From assembly GCF_000426065.1 (NCBI RefSeq), contig NZ_AUEQ01000006.1:248001-312000 (forward strand): a stretch of DNA of 64,000 nucleotides, read 5' to 3'. This document shows, piece by piece, positions 1 through 10,033 of the stretch (position 1 is the stretch's first letter; the number at the start of each line of letters is the position of its first letter). Under the pieces are notes generated by a model that saw only the letters and a program-made list of their open reading frames with translations, searched no databases and had not been told where the DNA came from. The DNA is from Mycobacterium sp. URHD0025 (GTDB lineage Bacteria > Actinomycetota > Actinomycetes > Mycobacteriales > Mycobacteriaceae). The position numbers and the translations under genes are program-made.

Positions 1-302
1 GGTCCGGACGGCAGGCCCGCGGCGATCATGAACGCGATCTGATCCCGTGGATCCGGCGTGCGTTCCACCACCGCGAGCCGATCGTCGTAGAACTTGCGGT
101 CCGAGCGCTGCGCGAGTGCGGAGAGCAGCTGGTCCATCTCCCGGAAGTAGTAGCGGACGGCGTTGGGCGTCAGCCGAAGCTCAGCGGCCACATCGGCGAT
201 CCGCAGCGTCGTCAGGTCGTTGCGTTCGATCAGTGCGATCGCAGCGTCGAGGATTTCCTCGCGTCGTTGAGCCTGTCGGTTCGGCCGTCCCACCGGTCCC
301 AT
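1..302 (-). CDS. TetR-family transcriptional regulator, C-terminus cut by window edge
   Basis: Reading leftward from an ATG at 302, the translation starts MGPVGRPNRQAQRREEIL and continues through a TetR-type helix-turn-helix (residues about 15-60: a first helix containing ILDAAIALIE, then IADVAAELRLTPNAVRYYF as turn and recognition helix). Only about 100 residues are present; the ligand-binding domain lies beyond the window. It is divergent from the DmpA-type peptidase that starts at 401, so the 98-bp gap probably holds both promoters and an operator. Control of the peptidase gene is inferred from this arrangement only. The ligand cannot be guessed. Confidence 0.8.
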   Translation of the reverse strand, partial: MGPVGRPNRQAQRREEILDAAIALIERNDLTTLRIADVAAELRLTPNAVRYYFREMDQLLSALAQRSDRKFYDDRLAVVERTPDPRDQIAFMIAAGLPSG

Positions 303-400
303 CCTTCACGAATTCGTCACTTCGGTTGACGCCGGTGGTTACCCGCCGCCATTATTTTCCAATCTTGAAAAGAATTTGGCCACAACTTTCCGGAGGACGC

Positions 401-1525
401 ATGCTGGACTGCTCTTCGCGGCGTCCGCGCGCCCGCGACATCGGCGTTGTCATCGGTGAACACCCGACGGGCCCGAACAACGCCATCACCGACGTGGCAG
501 GCGTGCGCGTCGGGCACGCCACGATCCAGCGGCCGGGGGCCACTCCGGTGAACACCGGCGTCACGGTAGTGGTGCCGCACCCCGGAATCTTCACCGAGCC
601 CGTGTTCGCGGGCGCGCACCGGCTCAACGGCAGTGGCGAACTCACAGGACTCGAGTGGATCCGTGAGTCCGGCGAACTCACCACGCCCATCGGCCTGACC
701 AACACCCACAGCGTCGGCGTCGTGCGCGACACACTCGTGCAAGCCCAGGTCCGGGCCCGCGGTGACGGGCTCTACTGGTCCCTTCCCGTCGTGGGGGAGA
801 CCTACGACGGGCTGCTCAACGACATCAACGGCTACCACGTCCATCCTGAGCACGTCGCAGCCGCGCTGGCCGATGCGACGGGCGGTCCGGTTGCCGAAGG
901 CAACGTCGGTGGCGGCACAGGCATGATCTGCCACGGCTTCAAAGGCGGCGTGGGAACGGCGTCGAGAGTCACCGAGACGGTGGCCGGGCCGTACACCGTC
1001 GGCGTGCTCGTGCAGGCGAATCAAGGCCGGCGCGAACGTCTTCGGGTCAACGGGGTGCCCGTCGGGGAGATGGTCGGTCCCGAGCTGGTGCCCACTCCGG
1101 ACCTTCCGATGCCCTATCCGGCGGGGTCGGGTTCGATCATCGTCGTGATCGCCACCGACGCGCCGTTGCTGCCGCATCAGTGCACCCGGCTCGCGCAGCG
1201 TTCTGCGCTGGCCGTCGGCCGGGTCGGCGGAACAGGGGAGCAGTACAGCGGCGATCTGATGGTGGCCTTCTCGACAGGTAACCGTGGAATCCCGCCGTAC
1301 GGGTGGGACGAGAACCCCGACGCGAACCGCCCGGAGATCGCGGTGCGGATGGTGGCGCCGCAACTGATGACCCGGCTGTTCGACCTGGTGATCGAGGCCA
1401 CCGAGGAAGCCATCGTCAACGCGTTGGTGGCCGCCGAGACCATGACGGGCCGCGGTGGGTTGACCGCCCATTCACTTGACCACAAGCTGCTGCACTCGGC
1501 TCTGGTGCTGGAAGGCGGTCACTGA
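401..1525 (+). CDS. P1/DmpA-family aminopeptidase (L-aminopeptidase/D-esterase type)
   Basis: A 374-residue protein of peptidase family S58 (DmpA). These enzymes self-cleave and use the newly exposed N-terminal Ser as nucleophile to release N-terminal amino acids from short peptides, amides or esters. The expected processing site is visible: Gly-Ser within GSGSIIVVIATDAPL, with the nucleophile at about Ser245. The glycine-rich GNVGGGTGM segment and the late GGTGEQYSGD segment also fit the family. The start at 401 follows GGAGG at 392-396; the frame stays open upstream, but that part overlaps the divergent regulator and looks like a shadow. It is probably cytoplasmic, as no signal peptide is visible. 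The substrate is unknown. The TetR gene at 1-302 is the likely local regulator (inference). Confidence 0.88.
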   Translation: MLDCSSRRPRARDIGVVIGEHPTGPNNAITDVAGVRVGHATIQRPGATPVNTGVTVVVPHPGIFTEPVFAGAHRLNGSGELTGLEWIRESGELTTPIGLTNTHSVGVVRDTLVQAQVRARGDGLYWSLPVVGETYDGLLNDINGYHVHPEHVAAALADATGGPVAEGNVGGGTGMICHGFKGGVGTASRVTETVAGPYTVGVLVQANQGRRERLRVNGVPVGEMVGPELVPTPDLPMPYPAGSGSIIVVIATDAPLLPHQCTRLAQRSALAVGRVGGTGEQYSGDLMVAFSTGNRGIPPYGWDENPDANRPEIAVRMVAPQLMTRLFDLVIEATEEAIVNALVAAETMTGRGGLTAHSLDHKLLHSALVLEGGH

Positions 1526-1552
1526 CCTGATTCGTGACCGGTGGGCGCGGTA

Positions 1553-2095
1553 CTACGGCTGACGGGTCACCGCCGCGGCGAAATGGAGCAGCCGGTGCAT
1601 CTGCGCATCACCGTCGGAGAATGTCTTGGTGAATCGGATCTTCGACATCTGATGTTCGCTCTCGGTCACCGTGGTGCGGAAAGAGCGCCGCGGCGTACTG
1701 CCGATGAGCGTCAGATCAACCGACCGCAGGAGTCGCGACTCGTCGGGCTCGACGTCGTATTCGCAGTACAGGTTGTGGTCGCCGAAATCGGACAGTCGCA
1801 CACTGCGCACCGACGCGGTGAAGGTCGGGTGGCTGGGCCTGCCGTCGTGGCCGGCGCAGTGGCCGTCCGAACCGTGCCAGAGCACCAGACGCACCCCGTC
1901 GGTGACGGCGACTTCCTGCCACAACGAAATGCCCCACTCGTACTCGACCGTGTCGCGGGTCAGCACGAACGCGCGGATGCGGTCGAAGTCGATCGTGGCG
2001 CTCAGCTGGGCAAGCGCGTCATCCGAATCGCGGATACCCATGGTCACCGCGCTGGGCAGATCCGGGTAGTTGGCCCAGTCGAGGACATCAGACAT
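1553..2095 (-). CDS. Conserved hypothetical protein, paralogue of the upstream gene
   Basis: A 180-residue protein of unrecognised family. It has no signal peptide, membrane segment or obvious catalytic motif. It is clearly homologous to the neighbouring product at 2088-2618: both start with a DWA.Y motif, share an IDFD segment near residue 35, a LWQEV/LYQEV-VTDG block near residues 58-66 followed by RLVLW/RLILW, and a late SKIRFTK/EQLKFSK strand. The two genes overlap by 8 bp (stop of one within the start of the other) and must be co-transcribed, so this is a tandem duplication. Function unknown; a role as a pair (hetero-oligomer) is only a guess. Confidence 0.7.
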   Translation of the reverse strand: MSDVLDWANYPDLPSAVTMGIRDSDDALAQLSATIDFDRIRAFVLTRDTVEYEWGISLWQEVAVTDGVRLVLWHGSDGHCAGHDGRPSHPTFTASVRSVRLSDFGDHNLYCEYDVEPDESRLLRSVDLTLIGSTPRRSFRTTVTESEHQMSKIRFTKTFSDGDAQMHRLLHFAAAVTRQP

Positions 2096-2618
2096 GTGCG
2101 CCGACCGCCTTGCCGAATTGGATCAGCCGTTGCGCCTGGGCGCGTCCCCCGTCGGTGGGCGATTTGGAGAATTTGAGCTGTTCGGGGAAGACGTCGGATT
2201 TCTCCGGGGTCCGAGCGATGGTCTCGCTCGCGATACCGAGGTAGATCACCAACTCGACGCTGTGCAGCTCTCGACGGTCCTGAGTGGTGCGGTAATCGAT
2301 CTGAAGCGCGACGTCGTACACCCACGACAGCGGGATGACCCGGACCGTCGAGGTGAACCGCGGCGAACCCTCGTCATCGGTGCCAGAGTCACCGATCCAC
2401 AGGATCAGCCGGCCACCATCGGTGACCACCACCTCTTGGTACAACGATTCGCCATCACCATCGCCCTCGTTGACGATGCGCTCCATGGTGAACGACACCA
2501 CCGCGTCGAAATCGATGACTCCGCGCAACGCCTCGAGAGCTGTGACGGAATCGCGCAGGTACACGGCGGCGGCCTCATCCAGGCGCGTGTACGGGGCCCA
2601 GTCGTCAGCGTTGTGCAT
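2088..2618 (-). CDS. Conserved hypothetical protein, first of a paralogous pair
   Basis: A 176-residue acidic protein of unrecognised family, starting MHNADDWAPYTRLDE. It shares its whole length with the downstream gene (1553-2095), including IDFD near residue 38 and LYQEVVVTDGGRLILW in the middle. No secretion signal or transmembrane helix is visible, so it is probably cytoplasmic. It overlaps its partner by 8 bp, which points to translational coupling. The 153 bp between its start and rmlC contain no recognisable gene. I can assign no function. Confidence 0.7.
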   Translation of the reverse strand: MHNADDWAPYTRLDEAAAVYLRDSVTALEALRGVIDFDAVVSFTMERIVNEGDGDGESLYQEVVVTDGGRLILWIGDSGTDDEGSPRFTSTVRVIPLSWVYDVALQIDYRTTQDRRELHSVELVIYLGIASETIARTPEKSDVFPEQLKFSKSPTDGGRAQAQRLIQFGKAVGAHV

Positions 2619-2771
2619 GATGGGGCCCGAATCTACAGCAAACTAAATTCATCCGCCATGTCAGCTGATCTCAGGGGAATCGGTGGTATCCGCAAGGGAA
2701 TTGATGTTCGCGCGTTGTTCAGTGGCAAATGCCGGCTCGGTGTCCGGTCAGCAGGGCCGGGTTACCTCAGT

Positions 2772-4378
<1,607 letters not shown>

Positions 4379-4394
4379 TTAATGGGCAAACCGC

Positions 4395-5246
4395 TCAGCT
4401 TTTGAGACCCAGCGGTCCGGCCAACTCCGTCAACGTCGGGATCAGCTTGTCTTTGCCGCCGAGCACCTGAATCGCGACATGGTCGGCACCGTTGGCGACA
4501 TGTTGCTGCAAACGCGCCGCGATGGCATCTGCCGTGCCGTGCGCGACGACCGCGTCGATCAGCTTGTCGCTGCCGGGCTTGGCAATGTCGTTCTCGGTGA
4601 ACCCGAGCCGGCGCCAGTTGTTCAGGTAATTGCTCAGATTCAGATAGAAGTCGACCGTGTCGCGGCCGATCGCGCGGGCCGCGGCGCCGTCGGTACTCAG
4701 CACCACCTTGTGTTCGGGTGCCAGGAACACCGCCTCGCCCAGCACGTCACGGGCGTGCGCGGTGTGCTCGGGTGTCGTGAGGTAGGGGTGAGCGCCGGCG
4801 CTGCGGCTTGCCGACAGCTTGAGCACCTTGTCGCCCAGCGCGGCGATCACCAGCCGGCTGGTCGGCACCTTGGCCGCGTCCAGCACATCGAGATACTCGA
4901 CCAACGCGTCATAGGGTTTGCGGTACTCACCGGTGTGCTCGGGATGCCCGACCCCGACGCCGAGCAGGAACCGGCCCGGGTGCGCGGCCTCGATGCGGTG
5001 GAACGATTCGGCGACCGTATTGGCATCAGCCGTCCAGATGTTGACGATGCCGGTGGCCAGCTGAAGTGACTCCGTGCGCTCGAGGATGGGTTCGGCGAAC
5101 GAGAGATCTGCGGCCGGCGATCCACCCACCCACAGTGCGCCATAACCCAGATCCTCGATCTCGGCCGCTTGCTCAGGCTGGACAGCCCCGAACGTCCACA
5201 CGCCGTAGCGACCCAGATCCGGCTTGAGCGAGAGCGATTCGGTCAT
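4395..5246 (-). CDS. F420-dependent LLM-class oxidoreductase (Rv3463-like)
   Basis: A 283-residue luciferase-like monooxygenase-fold protein of the F420-dependent subgroup. The N-terminus has the barrel strand YGVWTFG; LQLATGIVNIW near residue 60 and FLLGVGVGHPE near residue 95 form the cofactor-binding part. The gene lies just upstream of rmlB, as Rv3463 does in M. tuberculosis. It is closely related along its whole length to the next gene (5271-6146), with 24 bp between them, so the pair is a tandem duplication. The substrate is unknown, and nothing ties it biochemically to rhamnose synthesis. Confidence 0.88.
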   Translation of the reverse strand: MTESLSLKPDLGRYGVWTFGAVQPEQAAEIEDLGYGALWVGGSPAADLSFAEPILERTESLQLATGIVNIWTADANTVAESFHRIEAAHPGRFLLGVGVGHPEHTGEYRKPYDALVEYLDVLDAAKVPTSRLVIAALGDKVLKLSASRSAGAHPYLTTPEHTAHARDVLGEAVFLAPEHKVVLSTDGAAARAIGRDTVDFYLNLSNYLNNWRRLGFTENDIAKPGSDKLIDAVVAHGTADAIAARLQQHVANGADHVAIQVLGGKDKLIPTLTELAGPLGLKS

Positions 5247-5270
5247 CTGCGAGTCCTTGTCTGTGGTCCT

Positions 5271-6146
5271 CTAGGCCAGGCCGAGCGGCCCGGCGAGTTC
5301 GGCCAGTGCAGGTACCAGTTTGTCCGGTGAGGTCAGCACTTGTACAGGCACATGGTCGGCGCCCGCATCGACGTGCCGGCGCAGCCGGGCGGCCACCTCG
5401 TCCACCGTGCCATGCGCGACGACGGCGTCGATGAACCGGTCGCTGCCGGGTTTGGCCAGGTCCTCGTCGGTGAAGCCCAGCCGCTTGAAGTTGTTGAGGT
5501 AGTTGGTCAAACCGAGGTAGATGTCGAGAGCCTTGCGGCCCACGGCCCGGGCCTTGTCTGTGCCAGCTGGGTCGTCCGTGGTGAGCACGGCCTTGTGTTC
5601 CGGGGCCAGGAACGCGTCGGGGCCGATCAGCTCGCGGGCCTGCGCGGTGTGTTCCGGTGTGGTCAGGTACGGGTGCGCGCCGGCCGAACGTGCCGCCGAC
5701 AACTGCAGGACCTTCGGGCCGAGCGCGGCGACGACCCGGCGGTGTCGCGGTACGCCGTACTCGTCGAGCTTGTCGAGGTACTCGGTGAGCGCGTCGAGCG
5801 GCTTGCGGTATTCGCCGGTCGCCTCCCGATGGCCGACGCCGATGCCGAGCAGGAACCGTCCCGGGTAAGCCGCCTCGATGCGGTGGAACGACTCGGCGAC
5901 CGGACCGGCCGCCGCGCTCCAGATGTTCACGATGCCGGTGGCCAGCTGCAAGGTGGTGGTGGCGGCCAGGATCGGATCGATCCACTCCAGCTCGGCGGGC
6001 GGCGATCCGCCGGCCCAGATGGCGCCGTAACCGAGCTCTTCGATGTCCCGCAGCTGCTGCGGCGACAACTGCTGGAACTGCGAATAGTGGCCGAATGCAC
6101 CGAACGTGCCGAGATCGGGCTTGGGTCCAGCTGTGGTCTGGGTCAT
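5271..6146 (-). CDS. F420-dependent LLM-class oxidoreductase, tandem paralogue
   Basis: A 291-residue luciferase-like F420-dependent oxidoreductase. It shares with the downstream paralogue the blocks ELGYGAIWAGGSPPAEL, LQLATGIVNIWSAA, FLLGIGVGHREATGEYRKP and AHPYLTTPEHT. The ATG at 6146 (MTQTTAGPKPDLGTFG) is chosen because homology with the paralogue begins right after it; the open frame upstream to 6407 overlaps the kinase gene and has no family resemblance. It sits between the kinase gene (79 bp upstream) and the second LLM gene (24 bp downstream). Substrate unknown. Confidence 0.87.
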   Translation of the reverse strand: MTQTTAGPKPDLGTFGAFGHYSQFQQLSPQQLRDIEELGYGAIWAGGSPPAELEWIDPILAATTTLQLATGIVNIWSAAAGPVAESFHRIEAAYPGRFLLGIGVGHREATGEYRKPLDALTEYLDKLDEYGVPRHRRVVAALGPKVLQLSAARSAGAHPYLTTPEHTAQARELIGPDAFLAPEHKAVLTTDDPAGTDKARAVGRKALDIYLGLTNYLNNFKRLGFTDEDLAKPGSDRFIDAVVAHGTVDEVAARLRRHVDAGADHVPVQVLTSPDKLVPALAELAGPLGLA

Positions 6147-6225
6147 GAACCTCACAACCCGGCTCTCGCGGGCGGGTATTCCGAACCGATCACGCTGATT
6201 CTGGAACTGGCCGAGACCATGGGCG

Positions 6226-7725
6226 TCACTCCGATGCCGAGGACTCCGACGTCTCCGACGGATTCCACGCTTCCGGGGCGGGGGCCTGCAGCGGCAACAG
6301 CACGATGAAGCGGGTGTCGCCCGGCTTGGACTGCACCCGCAGATCCCCATGGTGCTTTTCCACCACGATGCGCCACGCCAGATCCAAGCCCAGACCCGTG
6401 CCCTCACCGAACGGTTTGGTGGTGAAGAACGGTGTGAAGATCCGGCTGATGTCTTCGGCGGGGATGCCCGGCCCGTCGTCGCCGATCTCCACGCGGATCA
6501 TCTCGTCGGTTTCGCGGCGGGTGCGGATGGTCAGTGTGCCGTGGCCGTTCATCGCCTGGATGGCGTTGTCGATGATGTTGGTCCACACCTGATTGAGATC
6601 ACCTGGGTAGCAATGCAATTCGGGCAGCGATTTGTCGAGGTCCTTGCACAGGCTGACCGGCTTGTCCTTGCCGACCTTGTCGCCGAACATCATCATCGTG
6701 CTGCGCAGACCTTCATGGACGTCGGCGCTCTGATAGGAGCCCCGGTCCATCTGCGAGTACTGCTTGGCGCCGGCGAGCAGCGCCGAGATCCGCTTGCTGG
6801 CCTCGGCGATCTCGTTCATCCGAAGCTCGGTGTCGATGGTGTATTTCAGCCAGCCGAGCGCGGCCTGCAGGGTCGCCGAGGCCTCGCCGTCGCGCAGCGC
6901 GTCGTCGACCGACGCCGAGATGCGTTCCAGCCAATCGATGTCGAGCCCTGCCTCGACGAACGTCGGCGCGTAGTCCCAGGCACCCACGATGTCGTGGTCT
7001 TCGAGCCAGTCGCCCATCTCGTCTTCGCGGTCCGAGGTCTCCAGCGCGGTGAGCTCGAGCCCCTTGTTCTTGGCGACCTGCTCGGCGACCTCGTCCTGGA
7101 TGGTCACCAGCATCCGCAGCGCCTGCGGGGTGAACTTGCCGTCGGCCAGCATCGCCAGCTTGTGCCGCATCTTGCCGACGCCCTCGCGCAGATCCGCCAC
7201 GGCCCGGGCGGTGGCCGCGGCCGGGTTGTTGAGCTGATGGGTCAGCCCGGCGGTGATGTTGCCGAGGGCCAGCAGCTTCTCGCGCTGTCCGATGATCTGG
7301 CTCTGCCGCCGGCCGCCCACCTTGTGGCCTTCGAGCAGGTGCACCGCCATCGGGAACTCGGACTGCATGAACCCGGCGAACGCGTTGGCGTCGAGCACGA
7401 ACACCCGCGACGGTTTCGTCAGGCGCACCGACGCCTCGTAGATGTGCTCCTCACCGGGGATGTAGGCCGACCAGGCGCCGAAATACACGCCGCGCATCGA
7501 GGTGCGGTTGGTCTGGATGTCGACGCCGCCGGAGCGCTTCGACATCACCAGCTCACCGTCGAGCATCACGTAGAAACACGTGGCCGGATCGCCCTCGGTG
7601 ACGATCGGGCCGGCCGGGAACTTCTCGATGCTGCCCGCCTGGCACAACGTGTCGAGCTGCTCGTCGGAAAGGTCCTCGAACAGGAACAGCGTCCGAAGTT
7701 CGTCCCGTACGCAGGTCTCGCCCAT
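6226..7725 (-). CDS. Sensor histidine kinase with N-terminal cyclic-nucleotide-binding-like domain
   Basis: A 499-residue soluble kinase. Residues about 10-135 are a cNMP-binding (Crp-like) domain, with LFLFEDLSDEQLDTL, a phosphate-cassette-like segment near FGAWSAY and a Cys in the ATCFYV strand. The H-box is LTHQLNNPAA, phospho-acceptor about His163. An insert of about 200 residues precedes the ATPase domain, which has an N-box (NIIDNAIQAM), G1 (GDDGPGIP) and FTPFFTTKPFGEGTGLGL. There is no membrane helix, so the input must be cytosolic. The ATG at 7725 follows a GAGG-type ribosome site; an open frame extending upstream is a shadow. It starts 32 bp after the response-regulator/flavoprotein gene, its obvious partner. 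Whether it binds a nucleotide, heme or neither is open. Confidence 0.88.
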   Translation of the reverse strand: MGETCVRDELRTLFLFEDLSDEQLDTLCQAGSIEKFPAGPIVTEGDPATCFYVMLDGELVMSKRSGGVDIQTNRTSMRGVYFGAWSAYIPGEEHIYEASVRLTKPSRVFVLDANAFAGFMQSEFPMAVHLLEGHKVGGRRQSQIIGQREKLLALGNITAGLTHQLNNPAAATARAVADLREGVGKMRHKLAMLADGKFTPQALRMLVTIQDEVAEQVAKNKGLELTALETSDREDEMGDWLEDHDIVGAWDYAPTFVEAGLDIDWLERISASVDDALRDGEASATLQAALGWLKYTIDTELRMNEIAEASKRISALLAGAKQYSQMDRGSYQSADVHEGLRSTMMMFGDKVGKDKPVSLCKDLDKSLPELHCYPGDLNQVWTNIIDNAIQAMNGHGTLTIRTRRETDEMIRVEIGDDGPGIPAEDISRIFTPFFTTKPFGEGTGLGLDLAWRIVVEKHHGDLRVQSKPGDTRFIVLLPLQAPAPEAWNPSETSESSASE

Positions 7726-7757
7726 ATCCGTCCTCAACTCCTCAGGCCTCGCGGCCG

Positions 7758-9449
7758 TCACGCTTCTGCCAGGTAGCGGTGCACGAGCATCACGGCCATC
7801 GACCCTTCGCCGACGGCGGCAGCCACCCGCTTGGCGGACTCGGCGCGCACGTCCCCTGCAACAAACACACCGGGCACACTTGTTTCCAAGTGGTGCGGCG
7901 GACGCTCCAGGGACCAGCCGCACACGTCGCGCAGGTCCGGTCCGGCCAGGATGAAGCCGTGGTCGTCGCGGGCCACCACGCCGTCGAGCCAATCGGTACG
8001 CGGCGTGGCGCCGATGAAGCAGCACAGGCGCGTCGCGCGCACCTCCTCGTGCTCCCCGGACTGCCGATTCACCAGCTCCAGGCCCACCAAGTGCTCGTCC
8101 TCGCCGATGGCGCCGACCACCTCGGTACAGGTGCGCACGAAGATGTTGGGCGTCTGCTCGATCTGCTGGATCAGGTAATACGACATCGACGCCTCCAGGG
8201 AGGGGCCGCGCACCAGCAAGGTCACCGATTTCGCCTCGCGCGACATGAACATCGCGGCCTGCCCAGCCGAGTTCGCGCCGCCGACGATGTAGACGTCCTC
8301 GCCCCGGCACTCTGAGGCGTCCGACACCGAGGCGCCGTAGTAGACGCCGCGGCCGACATAGTTGTTCGGATTGTCGGGATCGGCGAAACAACCCGGCACC
8401 GGGAGCTGGCGGTACTCGACGCCGGTGGCCAGGATCACCGCGCGGGCGCCGATGGTCTCGCCATCGGCGAAGGTGATGGTGCGGGCTGCGCCCGCGATGT
8501 CGAGGGCGACGGCTTCGCGGGTCGTGATGACCTCGGCGCCGAACCGCTCCGCCTGCCTGCGGGCCGAAGTGGCCAGTTCGGCCCCCGACACCCCGGTCGG
8601 GAAGCCCAGGTAGTTCTCGATCCGCGAACTGCGGCCGGCCTGCCCGCCCGTCGTGGTGCCCTCGATCAGCACGGTCTTGAGACCTTCGGAGGCCCCGTAC
8701 ACCGCGGCCGCCAGGCCCGCCGGGCCGCCGCCGATCACCGCGAGGTCGTACATGGTCAGCGACGGGGTGGTGGACAGGCCCAGCATGTCGGCCAGCTCAC
8801 CGTCGCTGGGCTCGACCAGTGTCTCGCCGCCCTCGGTGATCACCACCGGCAGTTGCAGACCGTCCAGTCCGGCGGCTTCCAGGAGCTGACGGCCCGTGGG
8901 CTCGTCGGTGGTGAACGCGCGGAAGGTGTGCTGGTTGCGGGCCAGGAACTGACGCACCTCCCAGGAGCGCGAACTCCACTGGTGCCCGATCACCTTGGTG
9001 TGCGGGATCGCCCGATCGCCGACGGCGTGCCAGGCCTCCAACAGACCGTCGACCACCGGGTACAGCTTCTCCTCGGGCGGGTCCCACGGCTTGAGCAGAT
9101 AGTGGTCGAGGTCCACGACATTGATGGCGTCGATGGCCGCGGTGGTGTCGGCGTACGCCGTCAACAGCACGCGCCGCGCCATCGGGTAGAGGTCCATCGC
9201 CGATTCGAGGAACTCGATGCCGCTCATCTGCGGCATCCGGTAGTCGGCGACGAACACCGCGACCGTGTCGCCGCGCAGCTTCAACTCGTTGAGGGTTTCC
9301 AGGGCGTCCGGGCCCGATTCGGCACGAACGATGCGGTAGCGCTCGCCGTAGTGGCGGCGTAGATCGCGGGCGACGGCACGCGAGACTGCGGGATCGTCGT
9401 CCACCGTCAGGATTACGGGTTTACGGGGCTGGGAGGCGGGGCCGGTCAT
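7758..9449 (-). CDS. Response regulator fused to a thioredoxin-reductase-like flavoprotein lacking the redox cysteines
   Basis: A 563-residue three-part protein. Residues about 10-130 form a canonical receiver domain: the VDDDPAV acidic pair, phospho-acceptor Asp69 in VADYRMP, LLTAYAD, and LLKPW with the conserved Lys. Residues about 150-225 resemble a thioredoxin/glutaredoxin-like linker (HQWSSRSWEVRQFLARNQ, LPVVIT). From about 230 there is a low-molecular-weight thioredoxin-reductase fold: FAD motif VIGGGPAGLAAAVYG, NAD motif VYIVGGANSAGQAA, and VFVAGDVRAES. The active site that normally reads CATC is GASV (about residues 372-375), so classical disulfide exchange is not possible. The ATG at 9449 is preferred over a TTG at 9458. 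It is transcribed with the kinase gene 32 bp downstream. No DNA-binding domain is present. Confidence 0.88.
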   Translation of the reverse strand: MTGPASQPRKPVILTVDDDPAVSRAVARDLRRHYGERYRIVRAESGPDALETLNELKLRGDTVAVFVADYRMPQMSGIEFLESAMDLYPMARRVLLTAYADTTAAIDAINVVDLDHYLLKPWDPPEEKLYPVVDGLLEAWHAVGDRAIPHTKVIGHQWSSRSWEVRQFLARNQHTFRAFTTDEPTGRQLLEAAGLDGLQLPVVITEGGETLVEPSDGELADMLGLSTTPSLTMYDLAVIGGGPAGLAAAVYGASEGLKTVLIEGTTTGGQAGRSSRIENYLGFPTGVSGAELATSARRQAERFGAEVITTREAVALDIAGAARTITFADGETIGARAVILATGVEYRQLPVPGCFADPDNPNNYVGRGVYYGASVSDASECRGEDVYIVGGANSAGQAAMFMSREAKSVTLLVRGPSLEASMSYYLIQQIEQTPNIFVRTCTEVVGAIGEDEHLVGLELVNRQSGEHEEVRATRLCCFIGATPRTDWLDGVVARDDHGFILAGPDLRDVCGWSLERPPHHLETSVPGVFVAGDVRAESAKRVAAAVGEGSMAVMLVHRYLAEA

Positions 9450-9562
9450 CGCTAACAAGTATGCGCCGCCGGTCCAGCGGATATCGGGTCAGGTCGCTAC
9501 GTTCTGCCACGTCACCACCGCGTCAATCGAGCGGATTCCCGCCGGCTCCTAGAATCCGGTCC

Positions 9563-10030
9563 GTGACTGTTCTCGAATTCTCCGATTCGGTTGTTGTTGC
9601 ACGTGATCCGGAATCGACCTACGCGCTGGTCTCAGACATCTCCCGAATGGGGGAGTGGAGTCCGATCTGTAAGTCGTGTTGGTGGGACGACCCCGCCGCG
9701 GGTGCGGTCGTCGGTGCCTGGTTCACCGGCCGCAACGTCACGCCCGAGCGCACCTGGGACACCCGCAGTCAGGTGGTCGTCGCCGAACCCGGCCGTCAGT
9801 TCACCTGGGAGGTCAACGACGGTTGGGTCCGGTGGGGCTTCCATCTCGAACCTGCTGAGGGCGGTACCAGGGTCACCCAGGCCTGGACCTTCTTGCCGAA
9901 GGGCATCGCCGGCTTCCGTGACCGCTTCGGTGAGCGGGCCGACGAGGAAATCGCGATACGCAGTGAGGCGGCACTGACCGGTATCCCGGAAACCCTCGCG
10001 GCGATCAAACTCACCGCAGAGGTCGATTGA
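9563..10030 (+). CDS. SRPBCC (polyketide cyclase/START-like) family protein
   Basis: A 155-residue single-domain protein of the SRPBCC helix-grip fold. The start fits the family: VTVLEFSDSVVVARDPESTYALVSDISRMGEWSP, in which the first strand leads into the D..RMGEWSP helix typical of actinobacterial members. W residues and AWTFLPKG mark the later strands and loop. GTG at 9563 is preferred to the long upstream open frame, since homology starts there. It is divergent from the response-regulator/flavoprotein gene and ends 4 bp before the convergent flotillin gene. Such proteins bind hydrophobic ligands; the ligand here is unknown. Confidence 0.8.
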   Translation: MTVLEFSDSVVVARDPESTYALVSDISRMGEWSPICKSCWWDDPAAGAVVGAWFTGRNVTPERTWDTRSQVVVAEPGRQFTWEVNDGWVRWGFHLEPAEGGTRVTQAWTFLPKGIAGFRDRFGERADEEIAIRSEAALTGIPETLAAIKLTAEVD

Positions 10031-10033
10031 CCG

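Noticed and set aside
317..1471. Long minus-strand open frame opposite the DmpA-type gene
   Set aside because: A codon-bias shadow of the real plus-strand gene in high-GC DNA; translation shows low-complexity Arg/His-rich sequence.
7726..8391. Fusion of the kinase to upstream sequence through one continuous frame
   Set aside because: The frame is open by chance; the ATG at 7725 has a ribosome site, and the upstream translation is Arg-rich and opposite to no domain.
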